From Synoicihabitans lomoniglobus (lineage in GTDB: Bacteria > Verrucomicrobiota > Verrucomicrobiia > Opitutales > Opitutaceae), in NCBI RefSeq assembly GCF_029023725.1, contig NZ_CP119075.1:677501-741500 (forward strand): a DNA stretch of 64,000 bases, read 5' to 3'. Positions 10,901 to 19,473 of this stretch are shown one piece after another. Every line of letters begins with the position of its first letter. Positions within the stretch are counted from its first letter, which is position 1. The notes under the pieces were generated by a model. The model was not told where the DNA came from and did not search any database. It saw only the letters and a program-made list of their open reading frames with translations. Both the position numbers and the translations under genes were made by a program.

Positions 10901-11524
10901 ATGAAGCGGAAAACGAAAAATGAAGAGCTGAAAAGCAAGCTGGCCGCCTCGCTTGACAGTTCCGCTCGTCCCCGGACTCGAAAGCCTCGCCGCGTCGCAA
11001 AAAAGAAACCGTCATCTAAAATCACTGTTCCAGAAACCATGAGCGCATCCACTGACTCAGTTACCTTGTCCCCCAGCGCGACGTCCGCGCAGTCCGTTGT
11101 CACCACCAGCGCGCTGCTGGCGGCGGGAGCCGGCGCCATTCCGGTTGCGGGATGGGACATCGCCACGATCGCCGGCATCCAACTCAAGATGCTGGCCGAT
11201 ATTTCCAAAATCTACGGCAAGCCTTTCACGGAGAATGTGGGTAAATCGACGTTGACCGCACTCATCGGCACGTTGGCCCCCGGTATTCTCGCCAAAAGCT
11301 CTTTCGGCTCCGCCCTGAAGACCCTGCCAGGGGTCGGTCAGTTTTTTGGTATGATTTCGGTGCCGTTGTATTCCGGCGCTATCACCTATGCGGTTGGCCG
11401 CGTGTTCATCGCTCACTACGAGTCCGATGGCACGTTGCTGACTTTCAGTCCTAAAGATTTTTCATCCCGCTTGGCTCAAGAAGTTCAGTCGGGATTGAAG
11501 AAGGTAGTATCCGTAAAAGTCTAA
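10901..11524 (+). CDS. DUF697-like membrane protein with basic N-terminus
   Basis: A 207-residue protein. The first 50 residues are Lys/Arg-rich. From about residue 70 there are hydrophobic, Gly/Ala-rich segments (a stretch with IPVAGWDIATIAGIQ, later PLYSGAITYAVGRVF) and the pattern of DUF697/YcjF-type proteins: a re-entrant or membrane-spanning helical pair with LADISKIYGKPF between. The family is often linked to GTPases and envelope functions, but its role is not established. A second copy of the same domain lies at 12452-12961, beyond a ParA-like ATPase. A small membrane protein gene and a strong terminator follow, so 10901-11795 probably forms one unit. Confidence 0.7.
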   Translation: MKRKTKNEELKSKLAASLDSSARPRTRKPRRVAKKKPSSKITVPETMSASTDSVTLSPSATSAQSVVTTSALLAAGAGAIPVAGWDIATIAGIQLKMLADISKIYGKPFTENVGKSTLTALIGTLAPGILAKSSFGSALKTLPGVGQFFGMISVPLYSGAITYAVGRVFIAHYESDGTLLTFSPKDFSSRLAQEVQSGLKKVVSVKV

Positions 11525-11539
11525 CCCCCTCCCTCTGTC

Positions 11540-11731
11540 ATGGTTGTAATGTGGATTCTCTATGTCGCGCTCTGCGCGTTGGTCGCTTATCTTGGTCGCG
11601 AACGTAAGTTCGGTTTTTGGCTCTACCTCTTGGCGAGCTTCCTTCTCTCCCCGCTCGTTGGCATGATCATCGTGCTGGCCTCGGAAAAGAAGGCGGCTCC
11701 TCCGATGGAAGAAGCCACGGCGGAGGCCTGA
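11540..11731 (+). CDS. Small two-helix membrane protein
   Basis: 63 residues starting MVVMWILYV, with two membrane helices (about 3-18 and 26-48) separated by a basic turn GRERKFGF and an acidic/alanine tail. It starts 15 bases after the DUF697 gene and is followed by a rho-independent terminator, which supports it being a real, co-transcribed gene. Many bacteria have similar small hydrophobic proteins of unknown role; I assign no function. Confidence 0.6.
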   Translation: MVVMWILYVALCALVAYLGRERKFGFWLYLLASFLLSPLVGMIIVLASEKKAAPPMEEATAEA

Positions 11732-11761
11732 TTTCCAGTCCTTACCCACCATTGATTCTCA

Positions 11762-11795
11762 CCCGAAGGCGCCGGTCGCCTTCGGGTTTTTTTTT
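11762..11795 (+). terminator. Rho-independent terminator
   Basis: A perfect 10-bp stem (11762-11771 pairing with 11777-11786) around a 5-base loop, followed by nine T residues. It closes the DUF697/small membrane protein unit and separates it from the ParA-like gene. Confidence 0.93.
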
Positions 11796-11883
11796 GACCT
11801 TCGGCGGCCGGTAAAAACGGTGGGGAGAAAGCGTTGCATGTATTGGTCCACAAGGCTCTGATCCCAACTGCTTTCCGAAAATC

Positions 11884-12447
11884 ATGACGATTGTATTCTG
11901 CAACGGTAAAGGCGGTGCGGGGAAGACCACCCTTTCGATACTGCTGGGATGTGCGCTCGCGGATGCGGGGCGACGGGTGGGATTGATAGATCGTGATTCC
12001 CAGAAAACCGCGACGCGTTGGTTGCAGGAAACGGAGTCGGGGGTCGAGCTCGCGGTCGCTGGCGAAACCTACGACGCCACCATTATCGACACGCCGCCAC
12101 GATTGGAGTCTGACGCGGTGCACCAGAGTTTGCGTGAGGCGGACCGGGTGGTGCTGGTGTCATCGCCTTCGCCGGCCGATCTGTGGACATCGCAGGAGAC
12201 CAGCAAAGTGATTCAAAACCACTATCGAGGGAAGAAGGCCGCGTTGCTGTTTAATCAGGTGCAGCGCAATACCACGCTGGCCAGAGAGATGCCCCGGCTC
12301 GGCGAACGCATTGGCCTTGCTCCGCTCAAGTGCCAGGTCGGTCGTCGCCAATCCTATCAGCACGCGATGTTGCTGGGATGGAAAGCTCTGGATGCACCGG
12401 CTCGCGAAGAGATTTTGCAAGTCTCGTTGGAGATCATCACCTTCTGA
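11884..12447 (+). CDS. ParA/MinD-type ATPase, orphan
   Basis: 187 residues with the deviant Walker A motif KGGAGKTT (residues 9-16), a LIDRDSQ segment matching the A' motif and TIIDTPPR as Walker B. It is shorter than chromosomal ParA (about 250-270) and closer to compact MipZ/VirC1-like members. These ATPases dimerise on ATP and move or position cargo on the nucleoid or membrane. No ParB or parS-like site is adjacent. The next gene, a DUF697 protein, starts 4 bases after the stop, so the two are likely co-translated. A positioning role for the DUF697 protein is an inference from that coupling. Confidence 0.82.
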   Translation: MTIVFCNGKGGAGKTTLSILLGCALADAGRRVGLIDRDSQKTATRWLQETESGVELAVAGETYDATIIDTPPRLESDAVHQSLREADRVVLVSSPSPADLWTSQETSKVIQNHYRGKKAALLFNQVQRNTTLAREMPRLGERIGLAPLKCQVGRRQSYQHAMLLGWKALDAPAREEILQVSLEIITF

Positions 12448-12451
12448 GTTC

Positions 12452-12961
12452 ATGTCGGCCGTGGTCGCCATTGCATCTCCGGCCCATGCGGCCCGCCAGC
12501 GGCGGTGGGAAGCGCTCGAACAGCAACGACGAGGCAAAGCGATGGACATTGTTCACGCGCATGTGCTGGGCAGTGTGGGAGCGAATTTGATTCCGATTCC
12601 CGTCGTCAACAGCGCAGCCATTGCCGGATTGCAGGTCACGATGTTGCGTGAATTGGCGCGATACTACGGCAAACCCTTCGATGCGAGTTCTGCGCGAGTG
12701 CTCGTCTCTTCGTTAACCATCGGAGTCGTCGATTTCGCGGTCACTCACACCGCGATTGCGATGCAGTTCAAAACCCTGGTGGCATCGATACCCGTGGTGG
12801 GCGGACTACTTCGTCATGGTGCGTGGCCCGGGGTATTGGCGGGTTACACCTACGTGTTGGGACGTTCGTGTGTGGAGCATTATGAAGCTGGCGGAGATTT
12901 CACCAAATTCTCCCAGACCACTTGGGCTCGGATGCCGTTGAACCCGATGGTCGGATTGTGA
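12452..12961 (+). CDS. DUF697-like membrane protein, second copy
   Basis: 169 residues from ATG 12452; the upstream open part of this frame overlaps the ParA-like gene and is not used. It shares with the 10901-11524 protein the same block order: a small-residue hydrophobic segment (ANLIPIPVVNSAAIAGLQ), LARYYGKPFD (compare ISKIYGKPFT), a second hydrophobic segment, and YVLGRSCVEHYEAGGDF (compare YAVGRVFIAHYESDGTL). The two are therefore paralogues. Function unknown. It follows the ParA-like ATPase by 4 bases and may depend on it for placement. Confidence 0.72.
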   Translation: MSAVVAIASPAHAARQRRWEALEQQRRGKAMDIVHAHVLGSVGANLIPIPVVNSAAIAGLQVTMLRELARYYGKPFDASSARVLVSSLTIGVVDFAVTHTAIAMQFKTLVASIPVVGGLLRHGAWPGVLAGYTYVLGRSCVEHYEAGGDFTKFSQTTWARMPLNPMVGL

Positions 12962-12999
12962 ACCGACCTGACCGCAGAGGAGCGCCCCATCCATGGGCC

Positions 13000-14933
13000 A
13001 TGGTGTGCTTGTGGATCTGGAGTGGCGCGGGCCATGTTGCCGGTGCTCCTCCCGTGGCACTTACCGCAGATACTCTGCCGGTATGGACGGTGCCGACCAC
13101 GGTGGGGGAGTTCGGAGCCAGTTACGCGGGAAATTGGCAGCACCTCACATCGATCGAGAACCCCGTCGCGATGGCGGAACCGTGGTCCGGACACGGTGCG
13201 TTGCGGTTGAAACTGGATACGTCCCAACTCGTGACATCGGAGATTTTGTTCCTCCAAGTGAGTCAAGCTGGCGGCACAGAGATCCGCTTGAACGGCGAGT
13301 TGCTGGGTTGGGCTGGCCGCCCGGGTGGTTCTCCGCGCGATGAGATCGCGGTATTACGCAACGCGGAACCGCTGCCGTTGCGTTTGCAGCCGGGCGAGGA
13401 TGGGATTCTCGAACTACGCCACTCCAACCACGAAGCGGTAAATTGGTCCGGAGTGCCCAACCTGAACCTCGACCTTCACATCAGGTTGATTTCTCCGAGC
13501 CAATGGGAGGAAGAAACGCGGGGGTGGAATGACACGATTCGAGCGCCGCTGTTATTTTTTATCGCGGTGCCGGGAATGTTGGCGCTGCTCCATTTGGCTT
13601 TGGCGATCTTGAAGATCGAACCACGACCGAATCTGGCGGCCGGCTGCTTCATGTTGTCGCTGGCGGTGCTGAGTGCGACGAGGTTGGCCCTGGCCAGTGC
13701 GGTCGATCTCGGTAGCTATGGGCTCGCGCACCACCTTTTCCTGGCGGTGATTCCGCTGTTCTCGGTTCTCGGCCTTCAGACCGTCTACGGTTTGCTTCGC
13801 CAGCCGCAGGGAACGCTCTACCGCGTGCTGCAAGTTTGCGGTTGGTTGGTCATCCCGGTGGTCGGATGGTGGGGTGATGCCATGGCCTTCAAGCTGGCCG
13901 CGGGCTACGGTATTGTTTGCAGCATCGAACTCCTGCGCGTTGCCACCCATGCCGTTCGGGCACGTCGGCAAGGCGCAATCCTGTTGTTCTCTGGCATGGC
14001 CTGTTTTGCCGTGGTCATCGTCTACAATGCCTTGCGCGTGCTCGAGGTTGTTCCCCCCGAGGTCTGGTCGACGCACTCCATGAACTTCGGAGTGCTGGTG
14101 TTGGCCTTCATGTTGTCACTGCACGTGGCGCGCGACTACGCTTTGACCAGTCGTCGACTTGCCGTGAAGGTCGTCGAAGTTGAGAAGCTCGGGAAAGCCA
14201 ATGTGCAGCGGGAACGAGAAAAACAATTTTTATTGCCGAACAAAACGTGCGCTTGGAGACCGAGGTATCTGAGCGCACCCAGGAACTGCGGGATGAGAAA
14301 GGGAAATCCGATCGTTTGCTCGCCAATATACTCCCGCAGGAAGTCGCTCACGAACTGAAAGAATCCGGCAGCAGTAAATCGCGACGGTATGAAGAAGTGA
14401 CGATTCTTTTCAGTGATTTTCGCGGCTTCACCTCCACCGTTTCCTCTATTCCAGCCCAGCGTCTGATTGCGGAACTTAATGAGCTGTTCAGTGGCTTCGA
14501 TGACTTGGCCGCGCAACATGGACTGGAGAAAATCAAAACCATTGGCGATGCCTACATGGCGGCCTGTGGCTTGCCGGAGCCATGCGAAGACCACGCGGTG
14601 CGGGCGGCGTCACTGGCGTTTGCGATGCTGGGTTACACCCGGAAACGTAATGAGACCTCTGCGATCAAATGGCACATGGGGGTAGGGCTACACTCCGGGC
14701 CGGTGGTGGCGGGGGTGGTCGGTAAGTGGAAGTTCACCTAAGAGGTCTTTGGCGACACTGTGAATCTGGCCAGTCGCATGGAAACTCAGGCCGATGCAGA
14801 CGGCGTTTGTGTCTCCGCCTACACCTACGATTTCGTGCGCGAAAAGTTTGACGCTGATTACCGCGGAAAAATCGAAATCAAGGCAAAGGGGGAACTGGAT
14901 GTCTATTCCCTCAAGCCGCAGTCCGTCGGCTAG
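13000..14933 (+). pseudogene. Broken class III adenylate/guanylate cyclase with 7TM-type sensor region
   Basis: The N-terminal part (from ATG 13000, with a signal-like start) has an extracytoplasmic beta-rich domain of about 180 residues, seven or so membrane helices and a coiled coil, as in 7TM-DISM receptors. The reading frame shifts at the T5 run 14227-14231: the upstream frame ends at 14358, while the coiled coil AEQNVRLETEVSERTQ and the cyclase domain continue in the next frame (VTILFSDFRGFTS and KTIGDAYMAACG carry the two metal Asp positions). A second lesion, TAA at 14739-14741, replaces the expected Tyr in KWKFT-Y-EVFGDTVNLASRM; the frame then reads cleanly to TAG 14931-14933. Two independent lesions make loss of function likely. 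ATG 12922 is an alternative start overlapping the DUF697 gene. The final stop overlaps that of mqo. Confidence 0.85.
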
Positions 14934-16429
14934 GCGTCGAATTTCAGGCCGAGGGTGGTGCGGGCGGGGCGGGCGATCTCGGCGTAGCGAGCGGCGGCGG
15001 CGGGGGCCTGGAGATCGATGCCGTAGGAGGGAATCAACTTTTGGATCCGGGCGAGTCCGTCTGCTCCGGCGAGCAAATGCGGGAAACTCTTTTCCACGAC
15101 TTTGGTGATAATGTGCACGGAGGTCGATGCGCCGGGCGACGCCCCCAGGAGGGCGGACATGCTGCGGTCGGCGCTGGTGAGCACCTCCGTGCCGTAGTGC
15201 ACGATGCCGGCTTCGCCGTCGGTTTTCTTGATCGCCTGCACGCGGATGCCGGCGTCGATGAGTTTCCAATCGGTTTCCTTCGCGTCGGGATAAAACTCGT
15301 GCAGCACTTTCATGCGGTCGGCCATGCTTTGCGTGCCCTGTTGCATGAGGTATCTGACGAGATCGAGGTTGTTCCACCCGATCTTGAGCAAGGTCGCGAG
15401 ATTGTGCGGCTTGATCGAACGAGGGAGGTCCGTCCATTTCCCATGTTGGTGGAGAAACTTCGTGGTCCAGGAGGCGAAGGGTCCGAAGAGCAGGCTCTTT
15501 TTGCCGTCCAGTATCCGGGTGTCGAGATGCGGCACGGCCATGGTGGGCGCGGCACCGAGCGCTTGGCCGTATACTTTGGCATCGTGGCGTTCGACGATGG
15601 CGGGATCGTCGCAGACGAGCCATTGGCCACCGATGGGGAAACCGCCGAGACCGCGGGCTTCGGGTAGTCCGGCTTTCTGAAGGAGCAGGATGCTGCCGCC
15701 GCCGGCACCGACGAAGACGAACTTCGCGGAGGAAGTCTTGGTTGCCCCGGTGGCGAGCTCGCGCGCTTCGACTTGCCAACCGCCCCCAGGGTGGCGGGTG
15801 AGATCGGTAACGCGATGGCCCGGCATGACGGCGCAGCCTTCCTGCTGGCCGAGCCAGTTGAGCAACTTGGTTGCGATGACCCCAAAGTTGACGTCGCTGC
15901 CGCCAACCATGCGCGTGGCGGCGATGGGTTCGTCGATGCGTCCCTCGGTCAGCAACGGGGACCACGTTGCGATCTGCGCCTTGTCCGTGGTGAATTCCAT
16001 CGGAGCAAAGAAATGGTGGGCGGCCAGCCCGGCGTGGCGGGCGCGCAGGTAGTCGACCTGTTCCTGCGTGCGCACGAAACTGATGTGATCCACCGGATTG
16101 ATGAAACTGCGGGGATCATCGATGACCCCGGTATCCACCGCGTGGGCCCAGAACTGGAGCGATTGTTCGAATTCCTCGAAAATACCGATCGCCTTGGCAA
16201 CATTGACCGTGCCGTCGGGTTCGCGGTGCGGCGTGTAGCTGAGTTCGCAAATACCCGCGTGGCCCGTGCCCGCATTGTTCCAGCCGTGCGAACTCTCGGG
16301 CGAAAGCTGATCCGCCACTTCGTAAACGTGAATGCTCAGGTTCGGGTCGAGTTGCTTGAGCAACACACCGAGGTTGGCGGACATGATGCCGCTGCCGATC
16401 AGAACAACGTCAGGAGTGGAAGAGGGCAT
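14930..16429 (-). CDS. mqo: Malate:quinone oxidoreductase
   Basis: 499 residues, the usual MQO length. It opens with an FAD-binding motif (VVLIGSGIMSANLG), followed by the family segments SSHGWNNAGTGHAG and ELSYTP. MQO is a peripheral membrane flavoprotein that oxidises malate to oxaloacetate and passes electrons to quinone, a TCA-cycle step that replaces NAD-malate dehydrogenase. ATG 16429 matches the family start. Its stop overlaps the cyclase pseudogene's stop in a palindromic ctag (14930-14933). The rhamnose genes lie upstream on the same strand, separated by a long inverted repeat, so co-transcription is uncertain. Confidence 0.95.
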   Translation of the reverse strand: MPSSTPDVVLIGSGIMSANLGVLLKQLDPNLSIHVYEVADQLSPESSHGWNNAGTGHAGICELSYTPHREPDGTVNVAKAIGIFEEFEQSLQFWAHAVDTGVIDDPRSFINPVDHISFVRTQEQVDYLRARHAGLAAHHFFAPMEFTTDKAQIATWSPLLTEGRIDEPIAATRMVGGSDVNFGVIATKLLNWLGQQEGCAVMPGHRVTDLTRHPGGGWQVEARELATGATKTSSAKFVFVGAGGGSILLLQKAGLPEARGLGGFPIGGQWLVCDDPAIVERHDAKVYGQALGAAPTMAVPHLDTRILDGKKSLLFGPFASWTTKFLHQHGKWTDLPRSIKPHNLATLLKIGWNNLDLVRYLMQQGTQSMADRMKVLHEFYPDAKETDWKLIDAGIRVQAIKKTDGEAGIVHYGTEVLTSADRSMSALLGASPGASTSVHIITKVVEKSFPHLLAGADGLARIQKLIPSYGIDLQAPAAAARYAEIARPARTTLGLKFDA

Positions 16430-16449
16430 GGCGAGGGATATTAATTTTC

Positions 16450-16544
16450 TTACAGAAGGTAACGAAGGAAACTAAGCAGACCAGAATAAGAGGCGGAGTG
16501 AAAGATGCCGTGGCTGGCTTTGTTCTCTTTGTTACCTTCTGTAA
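16450..16544. repeat. Intergenic long inverted repeat between mqo and rhaA
   Basis: Arms 16450-16463 and 16531-16544 are perfect 14-base inverted copies (ttacagaaggtaac and its complement). The similarity continues inward with mismatches for another 10-15 bases. Each arm is a degenerate series of roughly 9-base units (acagaaggt, aacgaagga, aactaag). The arms would fold into a long hairpin in the transcript. The same unit type recurs at 19287-19422. Confidence 0.75.
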
Positions 16545-16560
16545 AAACAACAGTAGGGTA

Positions 16561-17814
16561 TTAAGTGCGGTGACTTAGGACTTTGCTTTCGTAGGTGGCG
16601 ACATCCTGGAGCCAGTCGGCGCCGACGGGGACATTGGCGCGACGGCACAGCTCATCCCAGACGACGCCCCATGGTAGGGCGCGGGTGTGTTCCATGAGCG
16701 CGAGGCGTTCGTGTCCGCTGCCCGCTTTCTCAGCGGCCTTGAGACGAGAGGTTGGATCGAGCAGTCCGCACAACATCGCCTGACGCGTGGCGCGGGTGCC
16801 GATGACGTAGGCGGCGAGGCGGTTGATCGACGCGTCGAAGAAATCGAGCGCGACGAAGATCTTGTTCCACGCCTTGCCGCGACCGATCTCGAGGAAGAGG
16901 TTGCGCACCGCATCATCAAGGATGACGACGTGGTCGCTATCCCAACGAATGGGGCGGCTGGTGTGGAGGAGCAGTTTTTGGTGGAACTGCAGGTGAGTGG
17001 AAACCTTGTCGGCGACGGATTCGGTGGGATGGAAATGACCGAGGTCGAGGCAGAGCACGAGGTCGCGGCTCAGCGCGTAGTTGGAGTAAAACTCTTGCGA
17101 GCCGACGACGTATTCCTCACTGCCGAGGCCGAAGAGTTTTCCTTCGACCGCATCGACGCACTTGGTGCGGTCGATCGAATCATCGCCGAAGATCGCGTCG
17201 TAGGAATCGCGAAGGCGCTGGCGCGGAGCGAAACGATCCGCCGGGGCGTCCTTCGCTCCGTCGGGCACCCAGTGATTGTGGACGCAGGGCGACTTGAGTT
17301 TGGTGGCAAAGTCCTGAGCGATGCGCCGGCAGGCCTGAGCGTGGTCGATCCAGAATTGGCGCACCGATTTGTCGGCGTGCGAGAGGGTGTAGCCGTCGTT
17401 GGCGAGCGGATGCGCGAAATAAGTCGGGTTGAAATCGAGCCCGATTTTTTCGCTTTTGGCCCAGTCGGTCCAGCCGGTGAAGTGACGCGGTTCGATGGCA
17501 TCACGTTCGACTACGGTGTCGCCGGTCTCGGCGTAGAAGGCGTGAAGGTTGAGACGGTGTTTGCCGGGCAGCAGATCGAGCACCTTGGACAAGTCGGCGC
17601 GCATCTCGTCGCCGTTGCGGGCGCGTCCGGGATAGCCGCCCGTGGCCATGATGCCGCCACCAGCGAGACCTTCGCGAGGCGTTTCGAGACCCCGCACATC
17701 GTCAGCCTGCCAGCAATGCAGAGAGACCGGAATGGAGAGGGCTTTCTTGATGGCTTTCTCGGTATCAACGCCGAGTTCAGCGTAGGCGTCGCGGGCAAAA
17801 TCGTAGGGCTTCAT
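16561..17814 (-). CDS. rhaA: L-rhamnose isomerase
   Basis: 417 residues, equal in length to E. coli RhaA and similar from end to end by recall: SLHCWQADDV, RLNLHAFY, LGLDFNP-type core, SHADKSVRQFWIDH, VEGKLFGLGSEEY, GHFHPTE, RPIRWDSDHVV and ALDFFDASINR. These carry the metal-binding Glu, Asp and His residues of the TIM-barrel active site. It converts L-rhamnose to L-rhamnulose in the cytoplasm, the first catabolic step. It follows rhaB by 16 bases on the minus strand, so the two are probably one operon. Induction by the divergent AraC regulator is inferred. Confidence 0.96.
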   Translation of the reverse strand: MKPYDFARDAYAELGVDTEKAIKKALSIPVSLHCWQADDVRGLETPREGLAGGGIMATGGYPGRARNGDEMRADLSKVLDLLPGKHRLNLHAFYAETGDTVVERDAIEPRHFTGWTDWAKSEKIGLDFNPTYFAHPLANDGYTLSHADKSVRQFWIDHAQACRRIAQDFATKLKSPCVHNHWVPDGAKDAPADRFAPRQRLRDSYDAIFGDDSIDRTKCVDAVEGKLFGLGSEEYVVGSQEFYSNYALSRDLVLCLDLGHFHPTESVADKVSTHLQFHQKLLLHTSRPIRWDSDHVVILDDAVRNLFLEIGRGKAWNKIFVALDFFDASINRLAAYVIGTRATRQAMLCGLLDPTSRLKAAEKAGSGHERLALMEHTRALPWGVVWDELCRRANVPVGADWLQDVATYESKVLSHRT

Positions 17815-17830
17815 GAGATAGGGAAAAGGG

Positions 17831-19270
17831 TTAACGGGGTTGGTAGATTTTGGGCTTAAGTTGTGTCGCGAGGGCCGCGCGGAAGGTGGCGAGATTCTTC
17901 ACGGCCTTTAGCGCGATGAGTTGGTTGGCGAAGTTGCCGACGGCGGAGCCTTCGAGATTGAAGGAGAGCACGGGCAGTCCGGAGGCATTGGCGGTGGCCT
18001 GGCAAAGGAGGGCGTTTTTAGAACCGCCGCCGACCATGAGAATGCGTTTGAAGGTCCGGTTCGCCAAGTGCTCGAAACGGCGGATGACATCGGCGTGACC
18101 CTGGCCGAGTGAATCACAGATGAGGCGCACATACTCGACGAGCTCCTGCGGTGGTTTGGTGCGGTGGCGGCGCAACTGCGCGTCGATGGCGGCCTTCATG
18201 GACGGAGGGTTAGCGAAGGCCGGATCGGTGACATCGAGCAGTCGGGCGGGCGCGGGTAGGGCGGCGGCGTTTTTGAGCAGCGCCTTCCATGATCGATCGT
18301 TGGCGGGACGGGAATCGAAGGCTTTTAGCGTGCCTTCCAGTAACCACAAACCAATGACGTTGACGAGCGGGCGGTATTCGCCGCGACCGGTGCGATCATT
18401 GGCCACGCGGGTGGCGAGCGCTTCCTCACCGAGCAGTGGTTGCGTGCTTTCGAAACCGACCAGTGACCACGTGCCGGAGCTCAGGAAAATGTCATCGCCA
18501 TCGGGCGCCGCCGGCATGGCGTCGTAGGCGCAGGTGGTGTCGTGGCCGGGCACCGCTACGACGGTGGTTTTGCCCAAATCGGGCATGCCGCGCACGCGGC
18601 CGAGTTTGGTGCCGGACTTGATGGGTGAGCCGAGCCACCGCGGCGGCACGCCGAAATGTTTGAGGGCCGTTTTCGACCAGTCGTTGCTACCGACGTCGAG
18701 CAATTGGGTCGTGCTCGCGATGGAGAGGCCGTGGGCCATGCGGCCGGAGAGCAGGTAGTTGAAATAGTCCGGTAGAAATAGGCAGCGGGTGGCCAGTTTT
18801 TTGATGGCCGGACACGAGGCGACCGTTTCGGCCAACTGCAGTGAACTGTTGTAGAAAACGGCCGGGATGCCGGTGGCGGCGTAAATTCGGCCGAGATCGG
18901 CGGGTGAATCGAGCAACGCTTGCAGGCCGGGTTGGGTGCGGGCGTCGCGGTAGGCGTGCGTCGGGAAAACCATGCGACCGGCGTCGTCGACCAACACGTG
19001 ATCGACGCCCCAGGTATCGACTCCGACCGAGGCGAGACTCGCCCCGGACGGCAAGCTGGCGGCGGCTAGCGCGAGGCCCGTTTGAACCTCGTTCCACAAG
19101 CCAGCGACGTCCCAGTAGTCGTGGCCGTTGACCGAACGCAGGGCGTTGGGGAAGCGGTGAACCTCCGTAGTGGAAAGTTCATTACCGTGCCACGTGCCGA
19201 CCATGACACGACCGGAGGTCGCGCCCAGATCAATGGCGGCGCAGTGGAGAGGAAGGGGAGGAGCAGGCAC
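17831..19270 (-). CDS. rhaB: Rhamnulokinase (FGGY family)
   Basis: 479 residues from GTG 19270. N-terminal FGGY motif AAIDLGATSGRVMVG, the rhamnulokinase segment SVGVDTWGVDHVL, ATP-site GHDTTCAYDA with SSGTWSLVG, and a C-terminal MVGGGSKNALLCQ adenine-binding loop. It phosphorylates L-rhamnulose to L-rhamnulose-1-phosphate. It lies between the fused aldolase/dehydrogenase (upstream, across a 203-base gap with an inverted repeat) and rhaA. Confidence 0.95.
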   Translation of the reverse strand: MPAPPLPLHCAAIDLGATSGRVMVGTWHGNELSTTEVHRFPNALRSVNGHDYWDVAGLWNEVQTGLALAAASLPSGASLASVGVDTWGVDHVLVDDAGRMVFPTHAYRDARTQPGLQALLDSPADLGRIYAATGIPAVFYNSSLQLAETVASCPAIKKLATRCLFLPDYFNYLLSGRMAHGLSIASTTQLLDVGSNDWSKTALKHFGVPPRWLGSPIKSGTKLGRVRGMPDLGKTTVVAVPGHDTTCAYDAMPAAPDGDDIFLSSGTWSLVGFESTQPLLGEEALATRVANDRTGRGEYRPLVNVIGLWLLEGTLKAFDSRPANDRSWKALLKNAAALPAPARLLDVTDPAFANPPSMKAAIDAQLRRHRTKPPQELVEYVRLICDSLGQGHADVIRRFEHLANRTFKRILMVGGGSKNALLCQATANASGLPVLSFNLEGSAVGNFANQLIALKAVKNLATFRAALATQLKPKIYQPR

Positions 19271-19286
19271 GGGGTTAGGTTGTTTT

Positions 19287-19422
19287 TTACAGGAGGGAAC
19301 GGAGGAAAACAGAGCTGGGAGGCAGGCTCGTTCTTACGGGAGACAATCAAGAGAGTGGAATTCGTAATGTATAAATGAATACATATTGTCTTCTCCGTTT
19401 CGCTCTGTTTTCTCCTGTGAAG
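19287..19422. repeat. Intergenic long inverted repeat between rhaB and the aldolase gene
   Basis: Arms 19287-19314 and 19390-19422 are imperfect inverted copies built from degenerate 9-10 base units (acaggaggg, aacggagga, aaacagag on the left; the complement reads acaggagaa, aacagagcg, aaacggag). This is the same unit family as 16450-16544. The spacer of about 75 bases is AT-rich. The element lies inside the predicted rhamnose operon and may trim or attenuate the transcript. Confidence 0.65.
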
Positions 19423-19473
19423 ATTTGGTGTCCTGCTGGGTTCTGTTTTCTTCCGGTGGGATAAGCCAGTTCC

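Noticed and set aside
14222-14245. Programmed frameshift in the cyclase gene
   Set aside because: Only a short T5 run with no slippery heptamer or downstream structure, and a second nonsense lesion follows; pseudogene or sequencing error is simpler.
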